A stretch of DNA of 64,000 bases from Meiothermus sp. (GCF_026004055.1 NZ_BPIJ01000002.1:373803-437802), one strand, 5' to 3'; positions 36,178 through 45,284 are shown, counted from the first letter of the stretch. The notes: a model not told the origin generated them from the sequence alone. Numbers and translations: made by a program.

Positions 36178-36203
36178 AAGAATCTTTTGCCCTGGACTGA
36201 ACA

Positions 36204-36383
36204 GTGGCCGCCTGGAAACTCGAAACCCAAGCGTGGGCCGGGCCCGGCCCACGTCCCAGTGCGTAACATGCGTCTGCCAGGTTAGCCACAACGTGGCTAA
36301 CCTGGCAGACGCAACGCAGACAAGCGTGCCTCACCTCGGTGAGGCACGTCTGCTTGTCCCTTCTCGTTTTCGTGGGCGGCCAC
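36204..36383 (+). repeat. Repeat family C, copy 3 (complete, with nested hairpins)
   Basis: 180 bp bounded by GTGGCCGCC (36204-36212) and its exact complement GGCGGCCAC (36375-36383). Inside are two strong hairpins: one with arms around GGTTAGCCAC and GTGGCTAACC (about 36270-36310), and one around GTGCCTCACC and GGTGAGGCAC (about 36328-36350). The flank GTCTGTGAAGAGCGC is shared with copy 2. Confidence 0.78.
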
Positions 36384-36417
36384 GTCTGTGAAGAGCGCTG
36401 TAAAAACCTGCGCTTGC

Positions 36418-37221
36418 CTAACCCCCCAAAAGCGAGCGCATCTGCCGCTGGATGAAGCGGGTGGCCCAGGCCGGGGCCAGGCGGTAGAGGAAGTCCATCA
36501 GACGGGCATCGGAGCCCACCAGCACCCGGAAGCGGTTCTGCTCCATGCCGGCGATAATTCGGCGGGCGGCTTCCTCGGGCGGCAGGGGTTTGAGCGAAGA
36601 GCGCCGCTGGCCTTCCGTCTGTCGAATCTCTACGCCGGAGTTGGCGGTGATGTTGGTGGCTACTGCTCCAGGAAAGACCACCGTGACCCGCACCGGGGTG
36701 CCCAACAGTTCGGCATAAAGCCCCTCGGTCAGAAGCTTGACCGCGGCCTTGGAGGCCCCATACAGGCTCTGCCCCGGCACCGGCAGAAAGCCGCCCATAC
36801 TCGAGAGGTTCACAATGTGGGCCTCGGGGCGCTTTAGCAAGTGGGGCAAAAAGGTCTTGGTCATATAGAGGGTGCCGTAGAAGTTCACATTCATGACCCG
36901 CTCGATGGCCGCGTAGTCGAGTTCGCCTACCCGCACGAAGGGCTGGATGATGCCCGCGTTGTTGATGAGGCCGTCCACAACCCCATGCCGGGCCATGACC
37001 GCCGCCGGAAGGGCCTCCACCGCCTCGCGCTGGGTGATGTTGAGCCCATGGGTCGAGAGGCGTTCGGGGTGCGGGGTCAGCGAAGCGGTTTCTTGTAGAC
37101 CCGCCTCGTTGATGTCCACCGCAGCGACCTGTGCCCCTTTGGAAAGCAGTTGCAACACAAGCTGGCGGCCTATGCCACTCCCCCCACCGGTTACCACGAT
37201 TACTTTCCCCTGCACTTGCAC
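36418..37221 (-). CDS. Short-chain dehydrogenase/reductase
   Basis: 267 residues, classical SDR. Cofactor motif TGGGSGIGRQL, NNAG in GLINNAGIIQPF, catalytic Ser in VNLSSMGG and Y-x3-K in YGASKAAVKL. An acidic residue after beta-2 (AVDINEAGL) suggests NAD(H) preference. The substrate is unknown; the C-terminal RFIQRQMRSLLGG is basic. Start GTG 37221 has GGAGGTGG upstream. The aminotransferase gene ends 58 nt upstream on the same strand. Confidence 0.87.
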   Translation of the reverse strand: MQVQGKVIVVTGGGSGIGRQLVLQLLSKGAQVAAVDINEAGLQETASLTPHPERLSTHGLNITQREAVEALPAAVMARHGVVDGLINNAGIIQPFVRVGELDYAAIERVMNVNFYGTLYMTKTFLPHLLKRPEAHIVNLSSMGGFLPVPGQSLYGASKAAVKLLTEGLYAELLGTPVRVTVVFPGAVATNITANSGVEIRQTEGQRRSSLKPLPPEEAARRIIAGMEQNRFRVLVGSDARLMDFLYRLAPAWATRFIQRQMRSLLGG

Positions 37222-37278
37222 GGTTCCACCTCCTGGGCCACTTTTATCACAAAGCGGCAGGTGTATTGTCCCCCGGGG

Positions 37279-38343
37279 TCAGGCCAGAAGCTCGGCCCAG
37301 ACCTCCCGAAGCATCTGGGCTACGGCGTAGGCATCGTATAGGTCGGAGTAGCCCATCAGCGAGAGGCGAAAAACCTTGCCCTTGAGCTGGCCCTGCCCGC
37401 CGATGATGGTGGCGCCCCGCGCGGCAAAAGCGTTTTTGACCTGGCCGTAGGAAATCCCTTCGGGCAGGTAAAAACAGGTGGTCGCACTGCTCCTCACCTC
37501 GGGCACCACTTGCAGGCCGAGTTGCTCGCCGGTGGCGTACAGAAGGTCGTTCTGCTGTTTTTTGAGGGCCAGGTGCTCCTCTAGCCGGGGCAGCAGCTCT
37601 TCCAGCACCGCGGCGGTGGCGGCCACCAGGTTGATGGCGGGCGTCCAGGCCGACTCGCCGCTGCTTTGCACCTTGAGCTCGGAGGCTAGGTTCAGGTAGA
37701 AGCCGCGGGGCTTCAGGCGCTCTATAGCTCGGGGCGAGAGGGCCACATAGGCCAGCCCAGGCGGGCACATGAGGCCCTTCTGCGAGCCGGCCACTGCGGC
37801 GTCGAGGCCCCAGCCCTCGAGCGCAAACGGGCTCACAAACAGGCTGGTGATGGCATCCACCACCACCAGCGCCTCGGGAAAGCGGGCCTTGAAGACCTGG
37901 GCCAGGGCGCGCACATCGTTCAGGGCCCCGGTAGAAGACTCGGAGTGGGTCAGCAGCAGCCCGGCGAAGGGGCCCGAGGCGCTTTCCATGTGCTCGGGGC
38001 GCACCACCTGGCCCCAGGGGAGCTCGAGGCGTTCGACCTGTAGCCCGGCCTCTTGAGCAATTTTGGCCCAGCGCTCGGAAAAGTTGCCGTGCACCGGCAC
38101 CAAGACCCGCTCGCCGGGGGCAAACAGGTTGTGCACCAGCGCGTCCATGCCCGCGGTGCCCGAGCCGGTGAGCAGGAGGGCTTGGCCTTTGGTCTGGAAG
38201 GCGGCCTCGAGGCCGGCCTTGGCCTGCAAGAAAATTTTCTTGGCGGCGTCCGAGCGGTGGTGAAGCTGCGGGCGGGCGAGGGCTTCTTGGGCTTTGGGGT
38301 GCAGTTCAACCGGGCCGGGGGTCAGCAGACGGGGGCGGTACAT
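37279..38343 (-). CDS. Class V aminotransferase (alanine-glyoxylate/serine-pyruvate type)
   Basis: PLP enzyme of 354 residues counted from ATG 38343 (MYRPRLLTPGPVELHP). The PLP lysine lies in VAGSQKGLMCPPGLAY, TGSGTAGMDALVHNLF binds the phosphate, and VVDAITSLFVSPFALEGWGLDA carries the ring-stacking Asp. It fits the serine-pyruvate/alanine-glyoxylate aminotransferase group; it might also act on phosphoserine, since serA is near (40963-42528), but this is only contextual. TAAAAT (minus, 38356-38351) is 7 nt before the ATG, fixing this start over an in-frame codon at 38409. It precedes the SDR gene. Confidence 0.87.
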   Translation of the reverse strand: MYRPRLLTPGPVELHPKAQEALARPQLHHRSDAAKKIFLQAKAGLEAAFQTKGQALLLTGSGTAGMDALVHNLFAPGERVLVPVHGNFSERWAKIAQEAGLQVERLELPWGQVVRPEHMESASGPFAGLLLTHSESSTGALNDVRALAQVFKARFPEALVVVDAITSLFVSPFALEGWGLDAAVAGSQKGLMCPPGLAYVALSPRAIERLKPRGFYLNLASELKVQSSGESAWTPAINLVAATAAVLEELLPRLEEHLALKKQQNDLLYATGEQLGLQVVPEVRSSATTCFYLPEGISYGQVKNAFAARGATIIGGQGQLKGKVFRLSLMGYSDLYDAYAVAQMLREVWAELLA

Positions 38344-38437
38344 GGCCTCTATTTTAGGGGCCTGTACCGCCTGTGGCCGAAAGCGAGAACGCCCCGTAGT
38401 CTTATACAAGCCTTCGGCATCGGGCTTTCAGCTTGTG

Positions 38438-38633
38438 ATACCAGATTCGGGTAGTTCGTCACCGAATGGTGGCGGACTACCCCGACCGAAGTTATCCGCG
38501 TAGCGGAGGGCGATACCGCCCCTTGGAAGGGAGACGTTTTTTTCGCCGACCGTCAGGGAGGGGTGTGCTCTAGGATTCAAAAAGATAGCCTCTGGGTTTT
38601 TGGTTTTGAAGAGTATCTTTTTGAATCCGGTAT
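38438..38633 (-). repeat. MITE-like repeat family E, copy 2
   Basis: 196 bp in the opposite orientation to copy 1: ATACCAGATTC (38438-38448) to GAATCCGGTAT (38623-38633). Flanks extend the inverted ends to GTGATACC and GGTATCAC. Nearly identical to copy 1 over its full length. Confidence 0.9.
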
Positions 38634-38653
38634 CACGCGGTGGGGCGTAAGAT

Positions 38654-38684
38654 ACCCGGTACGGCCAAAACCGCCGTACCGGGT
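38654..38684 (-). terminator. 12-bp hairpin after a degenerate secreted-protein gene
   Basis: ACCCGGTACGGC (38654-38665), CAAAACC, GCCGTACCGGGT (38673-38684), 17 nt beyond the stop at 38701 on the minus strand. The same CCGGTACGGC stem motif forms the terminator at 60381-60419. Confidence 0.55.
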
Positions 38685-38700
38685 GTTCGCGGTCAAGGTT

Positions 38701-38831
38701 CTACTTGACGCTGATCTTTAGGGTAAAGTCTGCCGCCATCAGGTCAGCCGGCCTAGGGCCCAGGCCACCCCCGCCGGGGCCAGCAGGCCCGCCGAACCCA
38801 CGCCAAGAATCAGGTAACGCATCGAACGCAT
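38701..38831 (-). pseudogene. Remnant of a small or internally deleted secreted protein
   Basis: Minus strand: AGAAGGATAT precedes ATG 38831, which opens [21 protein letters not shown] and VAWALGRLT, a signal-peptide-like start that stops after 30 codons. In another frame the sequence continues PADLMAADFTLKISVK and ends at TAG 38701, a plausible protein C-terminus. A frameshift or an internal deletion has joined a signal peptide to a tail. The terminator-like hairpin follows. Original function unknown. Confidence 0.45.
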
Positions 38832-38871
38832 ATCCTTCTCAATCCTCAATCGGCTGCCTGGGCCGCCTCGA

Positions 38872-40481
38872 TCAGGGCCAGTTTGGGGGCAGGAAAGGCG
38901 GCTGGATGGGGGAGCCGATGGGAATCGGCCCGCTCCTATTATTGCTCCTGTTATAGAGCAGCCCGGTCTGCTCGTTGAGGTAGAAGTCCACCAGCTCCTG
39001 CGGCTCGGTGACCTCCTCCAGCCGCCACTCCCCATTCTCGCAGCGCACGCTCCCGTCGGGCTGTTCCACCGCGCCGAAGTTTCGCCCCATCAACCGCCAG
39101 AGCTTCTTCTCCCAGGGGTGCAGGAAGGGTCCTTGGCCCTGGGCTGCGGTGTAATAGAACGACGTAAACGGCTGCAGGCGATGTGGCTGGTACGTCGAGG
39201 CAAAGCTGCACAGGATGCGGCCAAAGAAGTGGGGATTGGACGTAAAACCCTCAACCGGTGGCTGGCTTGGTATCGGGCCGGGGGATTGCAGGAGGTGTTG
39301 AAGCGCGTACCGGGCTGGGGGGTCAAGGTCAGTCGAGCCTGGTTGGATCAAGACCAACAACTGGAACTGCGAGCCGAGAGTGCCCAAGGAAGCTTTCGCA
39401 CCTACGAAGAAGCGCGGCAGTGGGTGCAACAACGCTTTGGGGTGCAGTACAGCTATAAAGGCCTCTATGGGCTGATGGCTCGATGGAAGATTCACCCCAA
39501 AGTACCGCGACCGAGTGCTGCCAAGGCCGATGCGGCAGCGCAAGCGCGCTGGAAAAAGGGGGGCTCAAAGCCCTGATAGCCGAGCAGCTCCACCGAGGGG
39601 GTCAGACCCTGGGGGAGGCTCTGGGCCGGATTGGGTTTAGCGATGAGCTGCGGTTGGGAGATGGTCCAGTTATCGGTGCGGTTGTTGAGGGTAATATCCG
39701 GGGCGTCCACGCCGATAGAGTGGGCCCGGAAAACGCTGTCGGCCTGGCCAAAGCCCTCGTAGCGCCCGTTGGTCCAAGACCAGACGTAGACGTAGGTAAC
39801 CGGTAGGTCGAACCGGCCCACCTTATTCCCCTGGACGGCTGCGGACTTGAAGAAGGAGATGTAGATCCCCTTTTTGTACCAGGTGTCGTATGGCGGCGGG
39901 GCGCTCTCCTGAAAGCAGCTCACGAAGGGGCCGCTGATGGGGCCCAGGTTGAGCGCGCTCCAGACCTCATCGCTTCGGGGGGTCTTGCCCGCCAGGCCGG
40001 GCCGGTCTTCCCAGGGGAAGCGCTCGATCACCTGGAAGGTCACCGGCCCCACCGGGGCCTCGAAAGTCCAGGGGAAGCCCCGGGAGGCGTCGATCCTGAA
40101 GCGGTACTTCCAGAAGAACTTGCGCCCGCCGTACTTCCGATCCGAGGTGACGTCCTGGCCGTAGTGCAGGATATACCCCTCGTTCCCGCCGAAGCTCTGT
40201 TTCTCGCGGTATTGCTTGGAGAACTCCGGGATGTCCGGGGTGCCGTACCACTGGTGCCGCCAGCTCCCGTCCAGGGCCTCGACGTAGGTGGTGACCTCCA
40301 GGCCCCGGGCCGCCTCCTTGAAGTAGAAGAACACGTCCTCGAGGTTCCCGGCGTTGCCCCAGACGATGGGGCCGTCGGTGGGGGGGTCGTAGACCGGCGG
40401 GGGCGGGGGGGGCTTGACCTGATTGTTGCAGGCCGCAGCCAGCAGAATGGGGGTCAGCAGGAGCAGCGCAATCCTTTTCAT
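38872..40481 (-). pseudogene. Lipoprotein gene interrupted by an IS fragment
   Basis: The 5' part (40481 to about 39570) encodes KRIALLLLTPILLAAACNNQ (lipobox, Cys18), then a Pro-rich linker and a secreted domain of about 290 residues (WGNAGNLEDVFFYFKEAARG, FGGNEGYILHYGQD and others). It is cut at LLGYQGF. The 3' part resumes at about 39150 ([41 protein letters not shown]) and ends at TGA 38872. The intervening about 420 bp is transposase sequence. TACAAT (minus, 40494-40489) is 7 nt before the ATG, a leaderless promoter still intact. The first part could still be translated as a truncated, chimeric lipoprotein. No function recognised. Confidence 0.7.
39150..39572 (+). mobile_element. IS630-like transposase fragment (first ORF, HTH part only)
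   Basis: The plus-strand frame to TGA 39576 encodes [20 protein letters not shown], then [35 protein letters not shown] (helix-turn-helix) and [30 protein letters not shown] (second winged-helix part), as in the first ORF of two-frame IS630 elements. It breaks off at WKKGG where lipoprotein sequence resumes; the DDE half is missing. Borders are approximate. Because IS630 elements target TA and use short inverted ends, this family is a candidate source of transposase for the MITEs here. Confidence 0.72.
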
Positions 40482-40533
40482 GTAACTCATTGTAGCGGAC
40501 ACGGAGGGCCTCCGGGAGCAAAGATGACCGGAC

Positions 40534-40962
40534 TTACGCGGCCTCCACCCACACCAATAGCAGAGGATCCAAATCCAGGCTCAGCGTACCTGCGATCAGT
40601 CTCCGTCGGCATTGGTAGAAACTCAACTTCAGCCGCTCTCGCTGACACTCGATGAGCCCATAAGCCACCAACCCCAAAGCTAGATGGGCCAGCAGCCGGT
40701 GCCGATGCCCCGTCCACCCCAGCACCACCCAGACACCCAAGCCCCCGTGGAGGTGTCCCGGGACTTCTTCAGGCCCAGCTTGCCGGTGCGGTAGCGCTGG
40801 ATGAGGACATCATCCAGGAAAAGGTAACCGCGCTTCAGCCCGCCCATCCCTTTGCAGAGCTTCAGGGAGATTTCAATTCGGCATACATCGGGGTACTGCA
40901 CCTCTGGCCGTGCCACTGGGCAGAAGGTCTTCAAGACTTTGACAAACTCCACGTGGCGCAGC
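40534..40962 (-). pseudogene. Decayed DDE transposase
   Basis: Two minus-strand frames joined by a frameshift near 40735. The upstream part reads LRHVEFVKVLKTFCPVARPE, then GYLFLDDVLIQRYRTGKLGLKK. The downstream part reads HRLLAHLALGLVAYGLIECQ, RERLKLSFYQCRRRLIAGTL and ends WVEAA. The L-A-L-V-A-Y...R-L C-terminus recalls IS4/IS701-type transposases. No complete ends were found. It fills the gap between serA and the broken lipoprotein gene. Confidence 0.5.
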
Positions 40963-42528
40963 TTAGAGCGCGGCCAGATCCACCCGCTCGAGTACGTCCA
41001 GCCCCCGCAGCGCCTCCAGCACCGCCTCGCTGGGGCGCTCGTCAATGGCCAGCACAAACAAGGCCTTGCCACCGGGGTTGTCGCGGCCTAGCTGCATGCC
41101 CGCAATGTTGATCCCGTTCTCGCCCAAGAGCGTGCCCACCTTGCCCACCACCCCCGGTCGGTCGCGGTTGACGCAGACCAACATGTGCCCGCTGGGTATG
41201 GCCTCCACGGTGTGGTCGTCAATGCCCACAATGCGGGGCTTGCCCCCCAGCACCGCGCCGCGGGCTTTGCGGGTTTCTTTGTCGGTCTCGAGGCGCACCT
41301 CGAGCACCTGCCGGTAGTCGAGCGACTGCTCTACCTGGCGGGTGATGAGCGAGATGCCCCGGTCGCGCAGGAGGGGGCGGGCCGAGACCAGGTTGGTCGC
41401 CCCCACCTCCAGCACCTGATCCAAAAGCCCCTTGGCCACCGCCGAGGCGATGGGGTCGGGGTTTTTTTCGAACTCCCCGTAGTAGGAGACCTCCACCGCC
41501 TGAGGGCGGCCCTGGGTAATCTGGGCCAGCAGCTTGCCCAAAGCCTCACCCAGCGGCAGCCAGGCCGAGAAAAGCTGCAAGCCCTCGGCATCGAAGCCGG
41601 TGTTGAGGGCATGGGCCAGGTTGCCCTGCAGGGTCTCGATGACCCGCTCCAAAACGGCCTCCCCCACCCGCTCCTGGGCTTCTTGGGTGTTGGCCCCCAG
41701 GTGGGCGGTGTGCACCACTTTGGGGTGGTGTACCAGCGGGTGCTCGGCGTTGGGCGGCTCCTCCACGAACACGTCAAGGCCTGCACCCCACAAATGGCCG
41801 TCGTTCAACACCTCCACCAGCGCTTTCTCATCCACAATGCCGCCCCTTGCGGCGTTCACCACCACCGCGCCTTTGGGCAACAGGTACAGCTCGCGCCGGC
41901 CAATCATGCCCCGGGTTTCTTCGGTGAGCGGGGTGTGTACGGTCAGAAAGTGAGACTGGCGCAGCATATCGGCCAGATCGTCCAGAAGCTCCACCCCCAG
42001 GGTCTGGGCCCGGCTGCGGGGGATGTAGGGGTCGTAGGCCAGCACCCGCATATCAAAGCCCTTGGCGAACTTGGCCACCTGGCCCCCAATGCGCCCTAGG
42101 CCCACAATCCCGATGGTCTTGTGGTTGAGCTCGAGGCCCAGGTACTTGCGGTCCCACTGGCCCTGGCGGATTTTCTGGTCGGACTCCACCAGGCCCCGCG
42201 CCGTTGCCAGCAACAAGGCCCAGGCCAGCTCGGCGGCGGAGCGGGTATTGGCCTCGGGCACGTTCACCACCAGGATGCCGCGGCGGGAGGCGGCCTCGAG
42301 GTCTACGTTGTCCACCCCCACCCCACCCCGCCCCACCACCTTGAGACGGGTGCCGGCTTCCAGGAGCCTGGCGTCCACCTGGGTGCGGCTGCGGGTGATG
42401 AGGGCATCGTACTGCCCGATTACCTGCAAGATTTCTTCCCGCGACATGCCGGGTTTGTACTCGAGGCGCACCTCGGGGTTCTTGACCTCCCCCAGCCGCA
42501 TTTCATCGGTTACAAGCACTCTCCACAT
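40963..42528 (-). CDS. serA: D-3-phosphoglycerate dehydrogenase
   Basis: First step of serine synthesis from 3-phosphoglycerate with NAD+. 521 residues, the long form. Substrate/NAD domains contain GRGGVGVDNVDLEAA, the Rossmann motif GLGRIGGQVAKFAKGF, the catalytic Arg region VNAARGGIVDEKAL, and the acid/base pair ending in HTAHLGANT. The intervening (ASB) domain spans about 315-445. The C-terminal ACT domain (about 448-521, MLVCVNRDRPGVVGKVGTLLGENGINIAGM) would bind serine for feedback control. Single gene; a decayed transposase lies at its 3' side. A TATAAG on the minus strand near 42618 may be part of its promoter. Confidence 0.95.
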   Translation of the reverse strand: MWRVLVTDEMRLGEVKNPEVRLEYKPGMSREEILQVIGQYDALITRSRTQVDARLLEAGTRLKVVGRGGVGVDNVDLEAASRRGILVVNVPEANTRSAAELAWALLLATARGLVESDQKIRQGQWDRKYLGLELNHKTIGIVGLGRIGGQVAKFAKGFDMRVLAYDPYIPRSRAQTLGVELLDDLADMLRQSHFLTVHTPLTEETRGMIGRRELYLLPKGAVVVNAARGGIVDEKALVEVLNDGHLWGAGLDVFVEEPPNAEHPLVHHPKVVHTAHLGANTQEAQERVGEAVLERVIETLQGNLAHALNTGFDAEGLQLFSAWLPLGEALGKLLAQITQGRPQAVEVSYYGEFEKNPDPIASAVAKGLLDQVLEVGATNLVSARPLLRDRGISLITRQVEQSLDYRQVLEVRLETDKETRKARGAVLGGKPRIVGIDDHTVEAIPSGHMLVCVNRDRPGVVGKVGTLLGENGINIAGMQLGRDNPGGKALFVLAIDERPSEAVLEALRGLDVLERVDLAAL

Positions 42529-42802
42529 AGCTCACTGGCCCTCGGGAATGTTTGGGAAGAGCCGGGGCAGTTTGCCCCAAATCTCACGAACCCAACCTTA
42601 TCATTTTGCCAGGCTGGGCACAACTTATATCCCAACCCAAACCGCCTTCGGCACAAGGGCAGGTTGGGCTTTTCTAAAAGCAAAAGCCTGTGCTAGACTT
42701 ACGCCACGAAGAAGCGACGTTCAGCGTGCTTGCCATTCCCCAGCCAAAACCCACCCGTTCTGGCTGCCCGGGTAACTGCACGCCCCTCAAAAAGGAGCCC
42801 TC

Positions 42803-43642
42803 ATGAAAGTAGCCTTGGTAACCGACTCAACCTCCGACCTACAGACCCGCGCCGCCGAGATGGGCGTGGAGGTCGTCCCGCTTTACGTCAACTTTAGGGG
42901 CAAGATTCACAAAGACTGGATCGAGATTACGCCCCAGGACATCTTCGAGGGGGTGCGGGCCGGCGCCGAGATGCCCAGCACCAGCCAGCCCTCCCCCGCC
43001 GACTTCAAGGCCGCCTACGAGCGCGCCCTGCAAAAGGCCGACCACGTGCTCTCGATTCACATCTCCTCCAAGCTTTCCGGCACCGTGCAGTCGGCCCAGC
43101 TCGCCAGCCAGGAGTTTCCGGGCAAAGTGACGGTTTTCGATACCCTAGCCGCCAGTATGGGCATCGGGATGATGGTGGAGCGGGCCAAGGAGCTACTCGA
43201 CCAGGGCGCCGACCTCCAGCAGGTGTTGGTGGAACTCGAGCGCATCCGCGCCGATCACATCGTGCGCTTCACCCTGGCCACGCTGGACTACCTCAAGAGA
43301 AACGGGCGCATTGGCGGGGCCCAGGCCCTCCTGGGAAGCCTGCTGGGCATCAAGCCCATCCTGACCCTCAAGGAGGGCCGGGTGGAAGCCGCGGGACGGG
43401 CCCGGGGCGAGAAAAAAGCCCTAGCCGAGATGGTAGAGGCGCTCAAAACCTGGGCCGCAGGCCGCCAGAAAATTCGCATCTACTACCTCTACAACGCCGA
43501 GGAAAGCGATGTGGCTGCTTTCAAAGCCGCCATGCAAGCCACCGGTTTGCCCTTAGAAGAGCGGATTACCCACAGAATCGGCGGGGTTATCTCGACCCAT
43601 ACCGGGCCTGGGGTGTACGGGTTTTATGCCTATAGCCTTTGA
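42803..43642 (+). CDS. DegV-family fatty-acid-binding protein, first of a tandem pair
   Basis: 279 residues, DegV fold: VALVTDSTSDL at the start, MPSTSQPSPADFKAAYERAL, VLSIHISSKLSGTVQSAQ, and DTLAASMGIGMMVERAKEL, with the C-terminal HTGPGVYGFYA. DegV proteins (FakB type) bind a fatty acid between two domains; some present it to the kinase FakA. The Ser of TSQPS and the SSKLSGT loop line the site. No FakA/DAK-like kinase is visible nearby. AAAAAGGAG precedes the ATG, after a leader with TAGACT (42694-42699) about 104 nt upstream. The second DegV gene follows after 98 nt. Confidence 0.9.
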   Translation: MKVALVTDSTSDLQTRAAEMGVEVVPLYVNFRGKIHKDWIEITPQDIFEGVRAGAEMPSTSQPSPADFKAAYERALQKADHVLSIHISSKLSGTVQSAQLASQEFPGKVTVFDTLAASMGIGMMVERAKELLDQGADLQQVLVELERIRADHIVRFTLATLDYLKRNGRIGGAQALLGSLLGIKPILTLKEGRVEAAGRARGEKKALAEMVEALKTWAAGRQKIRIYYLYNAEESDVAAFKAAMQATGLPLEERITHRIGGVISTHTGPGVYGFYAYSL

Positions 43643-43740
43643 GGGAAGATAACCAGCGACCGAAAGCAGTTGGGGCCGGTCGTTGCCAGCGCATAAGGCT
43701 TGCGCCTGCTGCCCCATCGGTATACGGCAAGGAGGTGGAG

Positions 43741-44571
43741 ATGGAGCGTACCGCGTTTGTGGCCGACTCAACCTTGGGGTTGAGCCCTCAGGAAGCCCTA
43801 AAGCGGGGGGTGTATGTGATCCCGCAACAGGTCATCCTCGAAGGCAAGAGCTACCGGGACTATGTGGAGATGACCCCGGACGAGGTCATTCAGGCTCAGC
43901 TTGCGGGCAAAAAAGTAAGCACCAGCCAGATTTCTGCGGCCGATCTGGAGGCTTTGTATAAGGATTTGCTCGAGAAATTCGACCGCATCGTCTCGGTGCA
44001 CGTCTCGAGCAAGCTTTCGGGTACCTGTTCCACGGCCTGCATGGTGGCCGAGAAGTTTGGCCACCGCATCAAGGTGCTGGACAGCCTGACCCTGAACGGG
44101 GGGCTTTCCTTCGTGATTGAAGAGGCCCGGCGCAAGCTCGCGGCAGGGGTGCCCTGGGACAAACTGGAAGAGGCCATTGCACCCTTGGTAGAGCGGCTGC
44201 GGGGCTTTGTACTGCCAGCTACACTGGAATACTTGCACCGGGGCGGGCGGATTGGGGGTTTGCAGCACTTCATCGGTTCCCTGCTCAAGCTGCTGCCAGT
44301 GCTCGAGGTGCGGGATGGGCTGGTCAGGCCCCTCGAGCGGGCCCGCGGCTGGCACAAGGGCTTGCAGCAACTCGCCCAAGCGTTCCACCAGGCCTACCCC
44401 GAGGGGGCCCGGGTGATTCTGGCCCACGCCTACAACCCCCAGGGCCTCGAGGAACTGCGCAAGCTCGTCAGCCAGGAGGGCGTGGTGATTGAGGACGTGC
44501 GCGAGTGCGGCCCGGCGGTGGCCGCCCATACCGGCCCCGGCACGGTGGCGCTGTTTGCGGCGCCCCGATGA
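43741..44571 (+). CDS. DegV-family fatty-acid-binding protein, second of a tandem pair
   Basis: 276 residues. Same fold and motifs as its neighbour: AFVADSTLGLSPQEA, KVSTSQISAADLEALY, IVSVHVSSKLSGTCSTA, LDSLTLNGGLSFVIEEAR, and HTGPGTVALFA. The two paralogues are clearly diverged (my rough impression is about one third identity), so they may carry different fatty acids. The start is ATG 43741, where AAGGAGG lies 5-13 nt upstream; an in-frame codon at 43639 would overlap the end of the first gene and is rejected. Probably co-transcribed with the first. Confidence 0.9.
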   Translation: MERTAFVADSTLGLSPQEALKRGVYVIPQQVILEGKSYRDYVEMTPDEVIQAQLAGKKVSTSQISAADLEALYKDLLEKFDRIVSVHVSSKLSGTCSTACMVAEKFGHRIKVLDSLTLNGGLSFVIEEARRKLAAGVPWDKLEEAIAPLVERLRGFVLPATLEYLHRGGRIGGLQHFIGSLLKLLPVLEVRDGLVRPLERARGWHKGLQQLAQAFHQAYPEGARVILAHAYNPQGLEELRKLVSQEGVVIEDVRECGPAVAAHTGPGTVALFAAPR

Positions 44572-44772
44572 GTCATCAGGCGGGATGGCTTTATCCGCGT
44601 AGATTTTCAGCCCCTCCATGACCGTTCAGGTCACGCAGTGCCAGCGATAATCGGCCTCGCCTCGAAGCAATCGCACACCCTTGAGCTTCAAAATCGCCCA
44701 AAGGCACCTCCCAACCCGGCCTGCGATGGGCAGGTTACCCTGGGCTTTCGGCCTTAGGCATTTAGCCCTCAG

Positions 44773-44801
44773 CTGACAATATCCCCCTCCCCTGTTATGG
44801 T
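44773..44801 (+). promoter_or_regulatory. Leaderless promoter of dtd
   Basis: CTGACA (44773-44778), 17 bp, TATGGT (44796-44801), then 6 nt to the ATG at 44808. One of the clearest leaderless promoters in the window. Confidence 0.75.
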
Positions 44802-44807
44802 CTTTTC

Positions 44808-45272
44808 ATGCGTGCGGTGGTGCAAAGGGTCTCCCAGGCCCAGGTAGTCGTAGAGGGCGAGGTGGCGGGCCAGATTGGGCTGGGGTTGTTGGTCTTGCTG
44901 GGCGTGGGTCAGGGCGATACCCCAGACGATGCGGCCTACCTGGCCCGCAAGATTGCAGGGTTGCGGGTTTTTGCCGATGCCGAAGGCAAAATGAACCTGG
45001 CCCTGGCGGAAGTGGGGGGCGAGGTGCTGGTGGTCTCGCAGTTCACCCTGTATGGCGATACCCGCAAGGGCAACCGGCCCAGTTTTGTGGGGGCCGCGCC
45101 AGCGGCCGAAGGCAAGCGTCTGTATGAACGGTTTTGTGACCTGCTGGCCGCCCAAGGGTTGCACGTCGAAACCGGGGTCTTTCAGGCCCATATGGAAGTA
45201 CACCTCATCAACGACGGCCCGGTCACCCTCTGGCTCGACTCGAGCGAACGATTGCAGCCCCGGCGGGCGTAG
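44808..45272 (+). CDS. dtd: D-aminoacyl-tRNA deacylase
   Basis: Removes D-amino acids (and misloaded Gly) from tRNA. 154 residues, usual length. It starts [19 protein letters not shown]. Active-site motifs [17 protein letters not shown] and, at the C-terminus, [13 protein letters not shown] (the N-x-G-P-V/T cross-subunit loop with its Gly-Pro) are intact. Cytoplasmic homodimer in the family. The TATGGT box ends 6 nt before the ATG, so the mRNA is probably leaderless. It reads toward the ROK repressor gene, which has its own promoter. Confidence 0.95.
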   Translation: MRAVVQRVSQAQVVVEGEVAGQIGLGLLVLLGVGQGDTPDDAAYLARKIAGLRVFADAEGKMNLALAEVGGEVLVVSQFTLYGDTRKGNRPSFVGAAPAAEGKRLYERFCDLLAAQGLHVETGVFQAHMEVHLINDGPVTLWLDSSERLQPRRA

Positions 45273-45284
45273 CCAGGCCGGCGA

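Noticed and set aside
35867-36391. 174-residue frame across the repeat nest
   Set aside because: Lies entirely in families B and C; similar frames appear in the other repeat copies, so it is a by-product of the repeats.
38872-39543. Single 223-residue minus-strand protein
   Set aside because: Its first half is the reverse of transposase sequence and only the last half matches the interrupted lipoprotein; treated as a chimera.
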